In this document: piece by piece, positions 1 to 12,792 of the stretch
Numbering within the stretch: the stretch's first letter is position 1
Layout: each line of letters begins with the position of its first letter
Assembly (NCBI RefSeq): GCF_043290135.1
Contig: NC_134704.1
Span: forward strand, 9,729,501 to 9,793,500
Source: Rhipicephalus microplus
Taxonomy: Eukaryota > Arthropoda > Arachnida > Ixodida > Ixodidae
Length of the DNA stretch: 64,000 nt
Direction of reading: 5' to 3'
Program-made: the position numbers and the translations under genes
The notes under the pieces: generated by a model
Databases searched by the model: none
What the model was told of the DNA's origin: nothing
What the model saw: the letters and a program-made list of their open reading frames with translations, nothing else

Positions 1-3000
1 TTGCGCGTTCCTTTTACAGCTTTACGTTGAACGATGAGAGCAAATCCTCGTGCTGAGGTTGCCAGAAAAGAGGGAGCCCAGGGTAACACGAGGAGCGGCG
101 AAAAAGCATTAAGAGTAGAGAGAAGATGAAAATTTATCGCCATCATACAGACTATAGGCTTTTCGTGGTGCGTCTATCGCCTTATATACAGTCCCGGCTC
201 GTCGTCATTGTTTCTAGCTCTCTCTCTGTGACCGCGCTTCTGCGTTCTTGTTTTTTTTTTCTGCTTTTTCACTTCGCAGCGATGTCCCCGCTCTTGCCTT
301 TGTTTGCGAAACCTCCTCACTATAGCAACCGAAACGGCTCACGCAGTCTCGGCGTGTTTTTGAAGAGAATAAAGTAGAAGCGACGCTAAGAGCGAAGACT
401 AATGGCTCGCTGACATGGCTCTGATATTGAAAGAAAAGAATTCGCAGTAGGAATGAGATTGCGACATCACTCATGAAGGTTCATATGCCATGGCTTTATG
501 GGGCCGCTGGAACACATCGTTGTTGTCGAGGGACTCTTGCGTCATTCCAGTGATGCCAAACATCCCAAGCTTATTGACCCTTCACCCTGGTTTGTTACAC
601 TAAAGGAAATGAGACAAGGGCTATGTCCGGCGCTGATGGAGAGAAGCAATCGAATAAAAAAAAAGATAGATGGACAAAGCAAGCACAACTGATACATCTT
701 GGCGGACATACGGCGTCACCCGTCTAAGGAGATTCGAACTCGTAAATTAATCATTCTCAAGAAGCTCGCAAATGTCGTCAGTGCCTTGAGGACCGGCGAA
801 GAATAAGCGTTGTGATCTGGCCTGTATAAACAGTAATCGAACGTTTTTTTTTATTGCACTGACACACCAGTGAATTCTGGAGAAAAACATTTGTGGGAAG
901 CACTTGCGATGAGAAAGAAAGGGTGCTTCAGCTCCAGTGACGTGAAACGTCGGGAGGGACAAAGCATGCACTGTGCGCTCGTGTTTCCCAGCACATCATA
1001 TTCACCATTAGCTCCCAAGTTGTTTACTACTACTAGCCACCTGTGCACTAACACACTATAATATTGCTTATATGTTTTAAGAAGCGGTGTTTTAAATAGA
1101 CGAGTTCATTGTAGAGGCACACGTCTGTGTCTCTAGTTTTAGATATGAAACTTGAGAGCTTTTGTAAATTGAATTGGAGACTCTAACCCCACTGCTAAAC
1201 CAAATATACCATTGTGTGCAATAGCGACAAATGTAACTGATAATGCATGGGCTAGTGGCAAGTAGTAAGATTTACCCTATATTTATGGCGCATACCCGAT
1301 AATGATCGACCGGGACAACGACATCACACGCCGACAAGCCAAGCTTTGTCCTAAAAGAGAGGAAAAAAAGCAAGGATCGAAAACGGAACCGGAAAAGCCA
1401 GCCTCGCATGCTATGCTGCCCTACATTAGTGGCGCAAGATGGAAAAATGGACAGAAAAAAAGTGGCAAGGCATGAACAGCGCGGGCAAACAGGACAGTCT
1501 ACAAGACGAGTAACTCGGGCTATGCATGTGTGGTTTCAGGCTTTGTACCAAAAAAGTGATGCCTGACATTGCGTAGTACAAGAATTTATTTGTGGCCTCA
1601 ATACAAGTATCAACCCTACGGACAGGTGTGGAGGGATCCGATAAAACTGGGTCCTATTTCATATATCTTTTGTACTGTGATTTAACGCCCTCCTATGCTC
1701 TGGCTGTGAGTGTCTTTGTCTTAGTCACTTTCTCCTCCCACGTCTCGTATAGATGGACGAGCGAACTTTTCTTTCTCGTATTGTTTTCAAGCACTCACTG
1801 GCTGTCGGTACTACTCGCCTTAATCAGATTCTTGAATGTCTTCTTTGTCCGCAGTGAAGAGTCTTTTGGGTTCGCGTGAGTAGGCGGCGCCTTGCCAACC
1901 TCACCGTTCAATTCTTTCTTCGATGTTTGTGTTCTTCGTCGTACTTTCTTTGGTTTCACCTTCATGGTTTCTTCCTCTTTGCTGCGTAGCTAGCTTACTG
2001 TTTACTTCTCATCCATCCGGTACTTTCCTGGCTCATCGGACCGAGTCTGGCATCGCTGGGAAAGAAAGCGTCTGTAATTAGGTTATTTTTGGCACCGCAG
2101 TACCTAACAAAAAATTGGGCATATTTATATAACGTTTGATTCTTTATCTCATTGCTTACTTTGATAATAAGGTGCTTTTGACAGATTTATTTCACTACTC
2201 GAACGCGTTTTTTCTGGTTATCGCCGTGTCAGCTCAACTGGGTGCAGTACTCGAAAAGCGTGCTGAAAGAAATGACCTTCAAGGGCACACAAAAACCTTG
2301 GAGGATCTCGAGCTTCGTCTTCAATGGTAGAATGCGATAAAGTAATCGGGCCCCATGTGCATCACCTTTTTAAACATAGCATACCTTCGGTTGTCACTAG
2401 ATGCATCAACCTTGCTGCTAGAAAACTAACGTCTGTGGACATAGCACAAACCATTTGAAACTATCCAAGAATGACTACTGCAAGTACAGTTGAGGTGTGG
2501 CCACAACACGTTAATAATTATTTTTGCGAATCAGTGGAGGGCCCATAATGCATCCGTAAGACAACACGTCGACATACACTGCTGATCACAATTTTTTACT
2601 GTTGATTACTATTAGCCTACATACATCTGAGCCCTTTCTGATGGGTGGTCTTTTAAAACGACTCGTTGCGCAATTCGAATGTGTTGACGGATGCGATTCC
2701 ACGACTCTGCCACGCAATACTACATGGGTTAAAGAGACCCTTCCCACTATCTGGTGTTTATATAGTTTCTTTTTTCGAAGTGCTTCAAGCAATGGCAGGC
2801 CACTATGGTAGAACACATGCCTGCTACGCAAAAGAGTTTGCTTTTATTCTAACACAAATTGAAGATTTTTACTATTTATTTTTACATCTTACTGGAATTT
2901 TTTATCACGCCCAACAAAGCTGACATTGTAATTTTTTTCAGAAACGAGCGCTGTAACGTTACTGCGTTATTAACGCAATGTATTCAATGTTAGTTAGGTT

Positions 3001-3907
3001 AAGGTCATGCCCAGTGTTACATTACACCACACGCATTCGTTTAACTTCGAACGGAAGAGTCATGACCGCGAATATTTGAAAGGCAGGTTTAGAATAGGAA
3101 CACGATTTTCAAACACGTAGGCACTTCTATGCCACGAGAAAATTGTCTGTCTGTCCCTCTGCCACTAAGAAATTTGTTGCCTTCAAAAATGTATTTTAAA
3201 AAACCAAGGCAGCTTTGCACTGTCCTGGAGGAAGTGTGGAGCCTCCTCTGTTTCTCCTCGGGTTTCTCTTTCTTCCCTCTTCTCTCTCTTTGCCAGCTTA
3301 CTCGTTCTATTTTTTAATTGACTTCGATAGTCATCAAGGCACTCGTAGTTAGAGAGGAAGAAGACTTTTCAAAAGCGCGCTCTATGCCTGCGTTTCGCCA
3401 TTCTACGGCGGCAGCGTACGGCGATGTCAGAATATGACAGCCCGGTCCCTCAGTGAGCCGAATATGAAGAAAGCAAGCGCACAAACTTTTTTGAGAGTTG
3501 TGTAAATGATGCCTAAACGTTGACCCTTCTACGTTTCTACGTAATCACCTTCTACCTCACTATGTATTGGCAACCTTTCGTGCAATACTGCTTCCGGGTG
3601 GCACCCACATGGTGTCTTTTATGCTCTCTGTAGCGTTCGTATGAGTCTAGAACAATCACAATTCAAGTGTATCAATTGACCACCCAACTTCTTGTTCTTC
3701 GATGTGTAAATTTTCTTGATATTTCCGATACGTGTCCACTCAAAGTCTTATCTTGAACGAATTTGTCAGAGACACGATTTTACACTTGTTTTCTCCCGCT
3801 GGTACAACGCATTTATATATATTTCAAACATATGGCATGTATTTATATGGCTCAAGCACCGGTATGTAGTCCAGTAGTTAAGACACTCATATTCTTTTTT
3901 CAATCAT

Positions 3908-4540
3908 TAACGCGATAGCGTTAAAGAGCTCGTGTCGCAGAAATTCCGTTGTCGGCGTCAGCGTCGGCGTCGGTGTCGGCGCCGCTGTTTGCAAGCAAAA
4001 ATTTATCCTATGCGTGACCGAAAAATTGAGAACGATGCAAATAAAATAATTGATAAACAAAGCCTGGAGTAGAATGGGTTTGAACCTGGGTTGTTTCGGT
4101 CCGAGTGGGTATCGAACCTGGGTCGTTTGCGTGGCAAGCGGATGTTCTATTACACGGACTTACTTCTGCTTGTTGGAACAGTGAGAAAGGAACTTCCTCT
4201 GCTTGGAAATGCAGTGAAAGTAGCTTTTATGCTTCGCAAACAGACGTGTCCTGTATAGATGCTTCATAATGCAACAAATATTGCAGTAATAATGCGTGGT
4301 ACAAGCGTCCATTGCCAATGGGCGTCAGAATATGTGATTATCATAATGACTCCACGGTTGAAAGTCGGTACCCCACTACAAAAGGCCAACACGCTACTGC
4401 ACTTATTCCCTTAAGGCCACGTATAGTGGGTGCATATAGCAAATTCGAATAGGTTTCATGCTCTAAGTGTTTGAAATACACACTAGAAAGAGGACGTCGC
4501 TAATGCGTTCAACTCCTAAAAGCGAAGCTTTAGGGTTTCC
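3908..4540 (+). repeat. Dispersed repeat B, copy 1 (non-autonomous element, tRNA-like insert)
   Basis: It starts with taacgcgatagcgttaaaga followed by gctcgtgtcgcagaa. It ends with gcgttcaactcctaaaagcg followed by aagctttagggtttcc. The same start and end occur at 52578-53250, so both boundaries are supported by a second copy. A (GTCGGC)n-like run follows the start. No protein is encoded. The middle contains a tRNA-like stretch on the minus strand. The family is likely a short non-autonomous element; I cannot name it. Confidence 0.65.
4076..4165 (-). repeat. tRNA-derived segment inside repeat B
   Basis: Reading the minus strand, a box A-like stretch (gtgtaatagaacatccgctt) is followed about 30 bases later by a box B-like stretch (ggttcgataccc). 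These resemble the internal RNA polymerase III promoter of a tRNA. A second box B-like copy (ggttcaaaccca) lies at about 4076-4090. No complete cloverleaf or acceptor stem is evident, so this is a tRNA-derived repeat, not a tRNA gene. Confidence 0.45.
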
Positions 4541-4867
4541 TATTTTTTTCTTTTATTTTTTCTTGCAGCGAAAGCTGTTATGAGTTGCAACAAGGGTGCC
4601 GTAGTCGGCCGCTGCCGCCACCTCTGTCCGTACATGCTATCGGACGAAATAAAACAAAAACGAAATAGAAAAGATATCCAGGATGGAACGGGGTGAAAAC
4701 GTGAGACCGCTCCGTGCCAGCCCCGCATTCTACCACTGAGCTTCGGAGCTTTTTTTTTTTTACTTTATTTCCGCAACCTATTATGCAACAAACAAGCAAG
4801 AGTAAATTTTAATTACAATACAAACATTGGTTGCCTAAAAAAACAAGACAGAAAGAAAAATTGGCAG

Positions 4868-5753
4868 ATACCACGTACAGTGGGAATCGATGATATGCGA
4901 AGCACGAATTAGAAATGTTGATATGCCACTTTAAAATCTGCACTATGTTACGAGGTGGAGGTGAATGATGCCGCACATGTCTCATGATTATCATGTTTGG
5001 ATGTGTCGTCTACCTATGTCATCCATTCGGGTTGCTTAATACCAAGTTTCGTGCATGTAAACCTAGCGAAACGGCCGCGAGCACATCATAAGCGTAGCAT
5101 GTAGTCATGTTACATGACACGCATCTCATGTTTATCATGTTTGCACCAGTATTATACCTTCGTCATTCATACACGTCCCGTAATACCTAATTTGGTATAA
5201 GTAAAGCTAGCGAAATGGGCGCCAGGGCATCATGAGCGTGGCATGGAGTCAAGTTGTTATATGACACGTATCTCATGATTATCGTGTTTGCACCAGTCAC
5301 ATACCTTCGGCATATATTCACGTACTGTAATACAAAATATGGTATATGTGACGCTAGCGAACCGGCCGCGAGCGCATAATGAGCGTGGCATGTAGTCATG
5401 TTGTTACATGACACTCATGTTATGATTTTTATGTTAGGGCCTGTCGCTTGTGTTCGCCATACAATCGTGCTATACCATACCAGTTTTGCAACATCACATG
5501 TGAACGAAACTACCACAAGAGCTGCAAGATCATGAAATGTAAATCATGACATTCATGACATACACGTCATGATTTTCTTGTATGACTAGTTAAATATGTT
5601 CTTCATACAGTCACGTTATGTCATACCAAGTTTGGTATCGATACCATTATCGAAACGGCCAGGAGAGCTAAAAGTCGTAGGCGGCTAGATCGAGAGATCA
5701 AAGGCTCAATGTCGCCGAATTTCGCTAAGCAATGCTCCGCATTTAAAACGTGA
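4868..5753 (+). repeat. Element A, copy 1, with internal ~146-bp tandem array
   Basis: The left end (ataccacgtacagtgggaat, then cgatgatatgcgaagcacga) and the right end (aatttcgctaagcaatgctc, then cgcattt) both recur in reverse orientation at 55463-56708. Inside, a unit carrying ctagcgaaacggccgcgagc, catgtagtcatgttacatga, atcatgtttgcaccag and taccaaatttggtat repeats about five times. The ctagcgaa landmark falls near 5063, 5207, 5354, 5500 and 5647, so the period is 144-147 bases. The units are diverged. No coding potential. Confidence 0.75.
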
Positions 5754-8503
5754 AAGTCACACTGCGCACCAGCATGGCTCAGGCCGGCTTAGTGTGCCCA
5801 CATTAGTCGCAGTCTGGACTGAGCCATGACAGTGCTCGAGCCTCTGCACGAAAAAACCTACACTAGCGTTGTGGAGAAAAGGACCAGCGTTAACATGCGA
5901 AATATAACGTAGTATAGGAGTAAAAGATAACTGCTAATTAAGTGGTTGTTACCTTGCAAACGTACCTGTATAAGCCTCAAGAGAGGTTGTAGCAGGCTCT
6001 AGAAATGGCGCTCTTCCAGTTTTCGATGGAACGGCACTGTACTTTCCGCGCAGGCCTGAAAGTTTTTTTTTTCATTTTTTCATGTTCTTTTATTATTTTA
6101 CGACGGTGATGAACTTACGTGTGAGAGGGGCAGATGGGCACTTTTTCTACGGAGTCGCCACAGAAATCGAAAGGTACAAAGAATTTGAAAGAAAGTTTTT
6201 GAAGCTCTGGCTTCAATGCTCAGGTCCCCACCATGCGAAGACAAGTGTGTTACATATTGGAAAGTACGCTTGCAGAATTCGAATGTGTCTGAACCATATG
6301 AATGCGCCACGCTTATGCTGTTCAAAAATGTGAAATAAGGATTTCTATAAAGAATATCTTGAATTGTGTACCTAATGTAGGACTACATGTAAAGCTGAAT
6401 TAAGGGTTGTATGCATCAAAAAAATTCTAAATGTGCGTAAATACTACGTCAAAAGGCTTATTCATATCTGGGACTACCACACATCACTTGGACAACGCGT
6501 CACTTAGACGACAACCGCGGAGATTCGTCGTGAATATTTTCCATGCGCGAGCGTTAATACCCTATTTGTCAAATGGCTGTCGTTGAGTTTGTCAAGTCAC
6601 CCTGGTTAACGTAAACAGACTTTCTAGAACAATGCATAAAGGGACAGCACGTATTCGCTCGCACGTCACCCGCGTTCACGCAGTAAAAAGTCACTGAAAA
6701 ATGTCTTCATATCCACGAGTTGATGTTACTTGTGGAACAGCCCAAAGAACTACAAGAAAAATAAAATAAAACGCGCAAAAAATCACTTCCACTGTTTTTA
6801 AAGCAAATATTAAACCGTAAATTGATAAAGGCAAGAACTCTGAAAAATATACAGTGGTCTTATCGCTTCGTTATGCGCACTGCAAGTTGTCAGCGTTACA
6901 AGAATAACGTGAGAAACTAAAGAATGCCCTGCAAATAAAGAGAATATTCTGGCACCATGATGAGAATCAGTTTTGTTTGCTTTCCTATAATGTACCGCTT
7001 GACGATATTTTTTTTTATCTCTCTATTTATAAGCCAGGCCACCACATGTTTTTTTTTTTATTTTGCCATTCGTTCAGCGAATTCGCTTCAATGCACCACT
7101 TCAGTCTCTCGGATGCCAAACTCGGTTACCGATAATTTATGGCGAAAAAGAAAGAGGGTGAATTGAAACATACGCCTCAGTCACTTTCAGCCCGCACTAC
7201 CGATCGACGTTCTGGCTATTCTTTCCAGCCATGACATCTGCTCTCCTTGGCAAAATATAGAAACCTCGATTACTTAAAAAACAAGCAAGCGTCGAAACAA
7301 CTTCGTCTAAGGAAGCCAAGTACTTTCACCAACCTGGCTTGAATAAGCGCGAAATGTAATGCACTCTTATTACGTTCTACCATTTTTTTTCTCTTTCCCT
7401 TCAGCAACTTGACGCAACACCGGCTGGGATGAGATAATGAGTAAAAATATGTGCGCGAGGTCTTGAGCGTAGCTATTTTCGGAGAAGCAATCGAAGCGTG
7501 GAAAGCGATAAGCGAGTGCTTCGACGCTGGACAGGCTCTCAGTGCCTAAATTCAGTTACACGGACTTCACCGCTTAATATTGTGCGAAACTTCGCCGATA
7601 AGTATGAACCGAGGCTTCTGAAAATAATAAGGCACGTGTGGATCTTCTGCACAAAGGGAGCAGAAATTATGGGGTTTTACGCTCAGTGACAGTGACGACC
7701 GTTGGAGTGAGAACAAGCTGTTGCACGAAATAGGGGTAGCGTTAAAGATAGACTTCATTGTTGAGCGGGTGTATATGGGCCGGTAATAGGATCGTCTAAA
7801 TATTATTTTGAAGTAATCTTTCTTATGTGTACTTTTAGTTCTAAGTATTTCTTGTTAAAATTATACTGAAGAAGCGGGACGAAAATTTAGAGGCCATCTT
7901 CAAATGTGGAAATGAAATTCGTCGAAGCCAGTTGCTCTAGGTAGGCATATTTTGAGGCAGCGGCTTCACGTAACACCCCTTAGAATATAGCTTAGGCTTC
8001 TACATATTCTCCTATCCCTAGCGCCTACATCACAACACTTCGACAGAGATGCTTTACAGGCGCTTTCGGGAAACGGGAGAGTGCGCGAACGAATAAGCTC
8101 GCAACAAGCCATACGTACACAGAAAATGAGCACACAGCATGCGTGCATTTCTGCTGAGAACGCGTTCTCCGCGCCAGCCGTAATGTGTTGACGCCGCCAA
8201 ATCATGGCGAGGCCTTAAGGCCAGTCTGGAGGGTGTCGCTGCGCGGCTTTGTCACGCCCGTTCGAGCTCTTGTGCGCATTGGCTCTCCTTTAGTCCCCGC
8301 GGTTATGTCATACCTTGTCCGCGTTCCCAGACAATTAGCGCAACTAGTCCGGACATGTCTCGCTGTACTTATGCAGTCCACGCATGTCGTGATACAATTT
8401 GTGGACATATAGCACATCTTATGACAATATAGATGATATAGCACATCGTATGAATTTAAACTATCGCGCTTCTTTTTTTTTTGTGGGCTTCAAACCCCCG
8501 CAG

Positions 8504-8651
8504 GTGCACCGTGAAGGCCCACTGCCAGAACGCCACCGGGACGTTGGCTGAGAGAAGAAGCTCGGCGCGTTGGCTCTCCCTTGGCTCGAATAAGTGCATC
8601 GACTTTCTCGCTGTGCGGCCAGACCAACTGCCCTACAAGTCCATGTCGATG
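8504..8651 (+). CDS. Plexin exon 1 of window: end of first PSI domain
   Basis: The frame starts one base into the exon and gives 49 codons: CTVKAHCQNATGT, then SSARWLSLGSNKCIDFLAV, then RPDQLPYKSMSM. This matches the end of the plexin PSI1 domain, where the C-T-V-x-x-x-C pair is followed by WLS-x-G-x-x-KCI and a P-D-x-x-P turn. The acceptor is cccccgcag and the donor ATG|gtgaga. The first base must complete a codon begun in an upstream exon (consistent with CGG, Arg). I did not find that upstream exon in bases 1-8500. NAT is a possible N-glycosylation site. The exon ends in phase 0, as the next one requires. Confidence 0.9.
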
Positions 8652-10087
8652 GTGAGAACATTTTTGCAAACACGCCACTGCGATAAAAATAATAAATAAT
8701 AAAAAATTATTAGGGTAGCTTCTCACTAGGCGTGCCAAGCCCGAAGGAAGTGTGCAGCTGGGAACCCTTCGTTGTTTCTCTTCAGTTGTCATTTACTTTC
8801 CTAATCTTTCTTTTTTTCCTTATCTATTTATTTGTATTTATTTCTTCCTCTTGATTGCTCTTTCTACTTTTCTTACGCCTTTTCCCCTCTGGGCTTCATG
8901 GTTTTTCACACTTGCTTCTTCTTTCTTTTTATTATAATACGCCATTTTATTTGTGCTACACCAAGCTCACCAGTTCTTTTTTATCTTTTTTTCTGCTCCT
9001 GATGATAAGTAATGATCATCAAGGTGCGTGATGAACAAGAGGAAAAAGAAATTCTTAATGTGTTGCGCCAAACAACGACGACCGCATACATGACAGCCCG
9101 GGTCATGAAAGTGCTCCGCACTCGGGAAAGCGGCATGCGAGATCTGTTGGCTGGTTGCAGATGAAATGCACGTCGCAGCAGCTTGTAGAGCGTGTTCTCA
9201 CACTGCAGAAATTCTATCGTCGTCCAGGAAAAAAACACGGTTGTTGCCGAGTTTTACTGACAATTTGTTCAGTGTGCATGGATATAGCAAAAAAAGTACG
9301 TTTGGGTGCGTCGCATGTTAGAAGAACGTTAGTGTCGCACGCTGTTCACCTTTTTTTTTCGCTTAACTGTTGTAATCAGCTTTACTGTCCATCATATTTC
9401 TTAGGTTTCAGTTCTAATTATTGTTCTATCAGGAGTTAGTCTTCCGCATTTCATTTCTCGTGTATTTGTGGTCGCTGGTTATTTAAAACACTCATGGATC
9501 TTGTAGCAATATTTGTGTATTTATTGTCGTGTTAGCAATATGTACTTAGAGCGCTAAACTGCGTGAAATCTCCCAGCGCGCATGAATTACGACATTCGGT
9601 GCACCGCCACAGAAACGCACATCGTATACGTCATGCCTCAATGGGCGCATATAGACTGCTCATTAAAGAGCTTTAAACTACACGGCTCCACATGAGTGCG
9701 AAAGGGTGCATGACCCCAGACAACACCGAATGCCACATTGAATATTTATTCTAGAAATGCAAGCCAATTAGCCTTTCTAATTTAAAAGACGCTGTTGGCA
9801 CCTGTAACACGACAGCATCAATTTTTAACAGAGAGGGCTAATACAAACGCCTACAAATGAGCAGGCACTGCACATACTAGCGCGAGAGTCAGGAGCGCTT
9901 TCTTTTTTTTAGGTTCTTAGCAGGTAAAAATTAGCCAAGTTATCTCACAGACATAAAAGTAGAAATTACTTAACATTCAACCACAAAGCATTGCTCAGAG
10001 GAAGAGAAAAGAGCTGTTTTCGGTAGCTAGATGGTCAACCCGCTGATTCAGGTATATTTAGTGGAAGTTTAATACAGCGAAAGCCAC

Positions 10088-10420
10088 CATACCTTAGCCA
10101 ACGAGTCATCATCAGCCTAACTACTCCCACCGCAGAGCAAAAGCCTCTACCCTGCTCGGCCAATCAACCCAGCCCTGTGCTTTCTGCCGCCACGTTATAT
10201 CCGCCAACTTCTTAATCTCATCTGCCCACCATACTTTCTGCCTGTCACTGACGCGTATGACTTTTCTTGGAAACCATTCAGTTACCCTTAATGAACAGCA
10301 GTTATCCTGCCTACGCTCTACGTGCCCGCCCAGGGTTCATTTCTTCTCGATTCCAGCTTTGATATCCTTCACTACCATTTCTTCCTTGGCCCGCTCTGCA
10401 TGCTCTCTTCCCGTCTCCTA
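10088..10420 (-). pseudogene. LINE 3' end (C-terminus of a non-LTR retrotransposon ORF2)
   Basis: On the minus strand one frame reads GHVERRQDNCCSLRVTEWFP, then RKVIRVSDRQKVWWADEIKK, LADITWRQKAQGWVDW and ends ...VEAFALRWE with a stop at about 10126. This is the familiar C-terminal tail of arthropod LINE polymerases (G-H-V-x-R-x-x-D-N-R-W, R-G-R-x-x-x-R-W-x-D-E-I-x-x, W-x-R-x-A-x-D-R). Upstream, at higher coordinates, the frame is broken by stops. Only the last part of the element is present. Confidence 0.75.
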
Positions 10421-11338
10421 AACCAGATAGTGCAGAATACCAAATGGTCACGCCTGTTAATACTGCGTTTTCGGGAGAGCGAACAAGCTTTGTACTATTT
10501 GCCAGGTACTCCACCACAAATGCACTAAAGTTGCGAGCAGACAACGCAAAACACAAACGAACTTTCTGTGCTCCGGTGACATTACCTTCCCACACTTGAG
10601 CAACAAGGTAAATCCACTCTGACTAGCCTATCAAGGCAACAAACTTTCACTGGCGCAACAGCGCTAAACTTCTACGTGATATCGGAGGACTACAAGAGAG
10701 CAATTCACCGAGCAATGCAAACACCCCAAGCCAAACAATAACACTGCCGATATTATAGCACAGCAGGAAGTGCGCAATACAGGATCCTGCACTCGTAGCA
10801 GATTATGTATACAGCGCAGCAACAGACACCAGAATGAACGAGGCGGAGCAGAGCCGGCGGGAAGCCCCTCTCCTGTTCTCTTCAGATGTGCAAGCTCCTC
10901 CAACCGGCTCAAGTGGTCCCGTGGCTCAGTCAACTCGGCCAGCTCTTCATTTCTTTGTACTTTCAGATTCTGCATCAACATATTAATTGAGTTAAAGACT
11001 CGGCAAAAGCAGGCGCTCCTTCGCGGCTCGCCGCTCGTCAAACCACAGCCAGCTAGCGGGCGGCTTCTGCGTCTGCTTGCGCCCACTTTCGCTTCACGCG
11101 CCATACTTTCCGCTGCAGTTATGTATTTCGACTGCAAGCAACGCGGGATATATATGCGGAGGCCTCCCTCGACGTTATTTGTCTTTTTTTGTTTTGTTCT
11201 CTTGTACTTGTGTCGTAACACACGCATGTACTTTCTTTGTTGTCACCTTCCGCCTCTCTGGCTCATAAATATTCCCCCGATTATCATCAGCCCATGGAGC
11301 GAGCGAAAGAAGATTCGTGTATTTTTCATCCTCTATCC

Positions 11339-11369
11339 ACCCCCCCCCCCGCCCCCCCCCCCGGGGCCC
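11339..11369. repeat. Poly-C low-complexity tract
   Basis: A run of C interrupted by single other bases, ending in ggggcccc. It makes a proline-rich frame on one strand that is not a gene. Confidence 0.9.
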
Positions 11370-12792
11370 CGATCCTAACAGAGCATCGGCCACCCTATGG
11401 CAATGCATAGAAGAAGATTCAGCGTTAGTCGTTCCTCCTATTTTTTTTTCTTTTGTGCTCTCGGGTGCCGAGACTTGTTCGCTACTAATTCAATTGAGTC
11501 TTGTTATGACAGTGGTTTGGGACCTCTCGCCAAATGAAAGCAGCGTAACCTCGGCTCCTCTGGCGGCCTTCGTCGTTCATTCGTTAGCTTTTTTTTTTTC
11601 TGCGGACAAGCTAGGGCTTCTGAATCCCGCGTGCTTCTACCCCTCGAAACGCCGCGCCCAGATTTCGGTCGACTTGTTGAGTGCCTGCAGGTGCGGACGG
11701 CGAGTCCTGTCTGTGCGCAGAGCAGCAAAACATTGCTCGAGCCATCCGCCGAGTGAGAGGCTCCGCTCAAACTCAATAACGCCACCAAGGCGAGCCGAGA
11801 CAACAACCGTGGGCTTCGTGCGGCCGCCGTACACCGAAAGCATGCGTTGCCCAGCGCGAAACTTTTTAGAGTAAATAAAGAGCATTCCGGAATTCCGCAG
11901 CTTGTTAGCAAGAAAATGCGTGGAGGGGAGTGCAATCGCGCAATGGGACGCAGGTGCGAACGCTGTAAGTTGTTCACGCGTAGCGTCACACTGAAGGTAC
12001 CTCTTGTTCATCACTTTATACTTTGCCCCTTTTATCAACCACCGCAAGCTAGTGATCTGTTTCTTTTTATTGCAAGCCTATAAGATATAATCTTTCTAGG
12101 CAGATATTTGGGTGGCGCTTTTGATACAAAAGAATAACTGTTAGGAAGCTAAAGATAAAGCATTGCCTGTCGTTATACTTGATCCCACTTCGCCCATAAC
12201 GCTCTCGCAAGTAGCCATGCAAATTTACTTTCGTTTTCATTGTTGAAGACGGGAACCACTACAGAATACGTTGCTGTTCTCATGTACAGATCCGAGTTTT
12301 TGTAATCATAGCTATTCAGATAAGTACACCCTAATAACTTGAGGGAATACTGAAATCACATTTAAGAATGTTTTTAAATATATAGGGACGCTCAAATGCT
12401 TAGAAGTCGAAAACTTGTAATGTAGCCGCAGTCGTATACGAATCTTCAACAAACACAAAACCTCAAAATTCAGTTTTTTTGTTTTTGTTTTCAAGCGATG
12501 CCGTAATAACAGTTTTCAAATCAGTATTTAGTACAGATGATGGTACCAGTCCCGCTTTCGGTCTTGACAGTACATTGCCTGCCTTCCCAGAACTACAGAT
12601 TAGTTACGCTGGAGTTGTTAATCTCCTACTGAACATCGACACAAATAAGAGTGCCGGCGCTGATAACATCCCTAACACATTTTTAAAACGTTACGCTGAA
12701 TGGAATGCGAGGTATTTAACAGTCATTTTTCAGAGATCCCTTGAAACAGGAATTGTATACCGCAGATTTGGAAAAATGCGAAAGTTGTTCCG

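Larger units (their letters stand above)
1..8503. other. Left flank, probably intron of the plexin gene; no exon recognised
   Basis: No coding block with plausible splice sites and family resemblance was found here. The exon carrying the main part of PSI1 and those for the sema domain must be further left or unrecognised. AT-rich DNA with poly-T runs alternates with repeats; the supported ones (3908-4540 and 4868-5753) are listed separately. Bases 1-3900 and 5760-8460 show nothing I can name. Open frames here are all shorter than 100 codons. Confidence 0.6.

Noticed and set aside
4700..4750. tRNA-Gly-like stretch on the minus strand (gctcagtggtagaatgcggg)
   Set aside because: Box A-like only. 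Box B is degenerate and no acceptor stem pairs, so it is at most a tRNA-derived relic.
4868..5753. CRISPR-like array
   Set aside because: Units are about 146 bases, diverged throughout, with no spacer pattern, and the genome is eukaryotic.
10664..11989. Overlapping open frames of 136-202 codons on both strands in GC-rich DNA
   Set aside because: Present on both strands at once, rich in Ser, Arg and Pro, partly over a C-run, with no domain pattern or splice context.
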